A stretch of 5,143 nucleotides of DNA from Sediminibacterium ginsengisoli (GTDB lineage: Bacteria > Bacteroidota > Bacteroidia > Chitinophagales > Chitinophagaceae), in the NCBI GenBank assembly GCA_943324415.2, contig CALPLN020000131.1, positions 1 through 5,143 of the forward strand, in the 5' to 3' direction. The position numbers and the translations under genes were made by a program. The notes below the pieces were generated by a model, which ran no database searches, had not been told where the DNA came from, and saw nothing but the letters and a program-made list of their open reading frames with translations. Below, piece after piece: positions 4,949 through 5,143 of this stretch (position 1 is the first letter of the stretch; the number at the start of each line of letters is the position of its first letter).

Positions 4949-5070
4949 ACCTAAATTTAATATTTATAAATTGAAAATAGTAAATTTAGGTGTCATAAAA
5001 TATTGATTATAAATTAGTTACATAGAATTTAGGCTAACAATTTATAAATATCATAGGAAACGACTAAATT
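4949..5070. repeat. Alternating short repeats upstream of hicB (AATTTAGG and TTATAAAT boxes)
   Basis: The gene-free end of the window carries two recurring boxes. AATTTAGG occurs at 4983-4990 and 5026-5033, inverted at 4950-4957, and as a 7-base inverted remnant at 5064-5070. TTATAAAT occurs at 4964-4971, 5007-5014 and 5042-5049, the first and third within the palindrome ATTTATAAAT. The two box types alternate. Two copies of TTATAAATT-N10-AATTTAGG form a 43-bp-spaced direct repeat, and the outer 11 bases at 4949-4959 and 4981-4991 are a perfect inverted repeat. The rest, 5071-5143, shows no frame longer than about 14 codons and no clear motif. Function is unknown; AT richness raises the chance rate. 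Confidence 0.5.
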
Positions 5071-5143
5071 CATTATAACAAATTATGTTCATATAAAGAT
5101 GAAAGTAATTAAACACCTTTAAATTGACTTAAATGAAATATAA

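Noticed and set aside
4949..5070. CRISPR array or plasmid-type iterons
   Set aside because: The repeats are too short, in mixed orientation and unevenly spaced, and no Cas or replication-initiator gene is present in the window.
5063..5076. Third BlaI operator (ACTAAATTC shared with O1)
   Set aside because: Only the left half matches; the right half reads ATTAT instead of TTAGT, so there is no dyad. A 9-base match in AT-rich DNA is expected by chance.
4921..5143. Degraded hicA or other small gene upstream of hicB
   Set aside because: Both strands were read; the longest frames are about 14 codons, and no HicA-like glycine-tryptophan or catalytic-histidine pattern appears.

Overview
The window reads as chromosomal DNA of a Bacteroidota bacterium. 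The evidence is an AT-rich sequence, starts without Shine-Dalgarno motifs, promoter-like elements of the TTTG / TAnnTTTG type, a DUF4293 gene behind glyA, and an M56 peptidase carrying TonB-type C-terminal modules. Chitinophagaceae or a neighbouring family is a guess from overall look only. No RNA gene, insertion sequence or CRISPR array is visible.

Left part (1-1131): the 3' half of glyA (serine hydroxymethyltransferase, PLP-lysine motif at the window edge) is followed after 17 bases by a four-helix DUF4293 membrane protein on the same strand. A hairpin at 1075-1098 separates these from the convergent blaI-blaR1 operon; its T-run lies on the minus strand, so it mainly ends that operon.

Middle part (1129-3471): a two-gene minus-strand operon with an 8-bp overlap. 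It encodes a BlaI/MecI-type winged-helix repressor and an M56 (BlaR1-type) membrane zinc protease. The protease has no penicillin-binding sensor; instead it carries a poly-proline hinge, two TonB-receptor-plug-like repeats and a TonB C-terminal domain. The 131-bp region upstream holds two ACTAA-N4-TTAGT palindromes. One fills the spacer between the -33 and -7 elements of the predicted blaI promoter and the other covers the predicted start point, a clear autorepression layout. A divergent promoter for the next gene starts only 3 bp from the blaI -33 element.

Right part (3472-5143): a plus-strand pair encoding a two-helix membrane SPFH/band-7 protein and a 68-residue Arc-type ribbon-helix-helix protein, converging on a minus-strand HicB-family antitoxin gene with no visible hicA. 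A long-stem hairpin overlaps both 3' ends. The last 223 bp have no gene but hold a perfect 16-bp palindrome next to the hicB start and an alternating set of AATTTAGG and TTATAAAT boxes. The SPFH-RHH pair, the unusual M56 receptor with its operator layout, and the repeat-rich hicB upstream region are the parts most worth follow-up.
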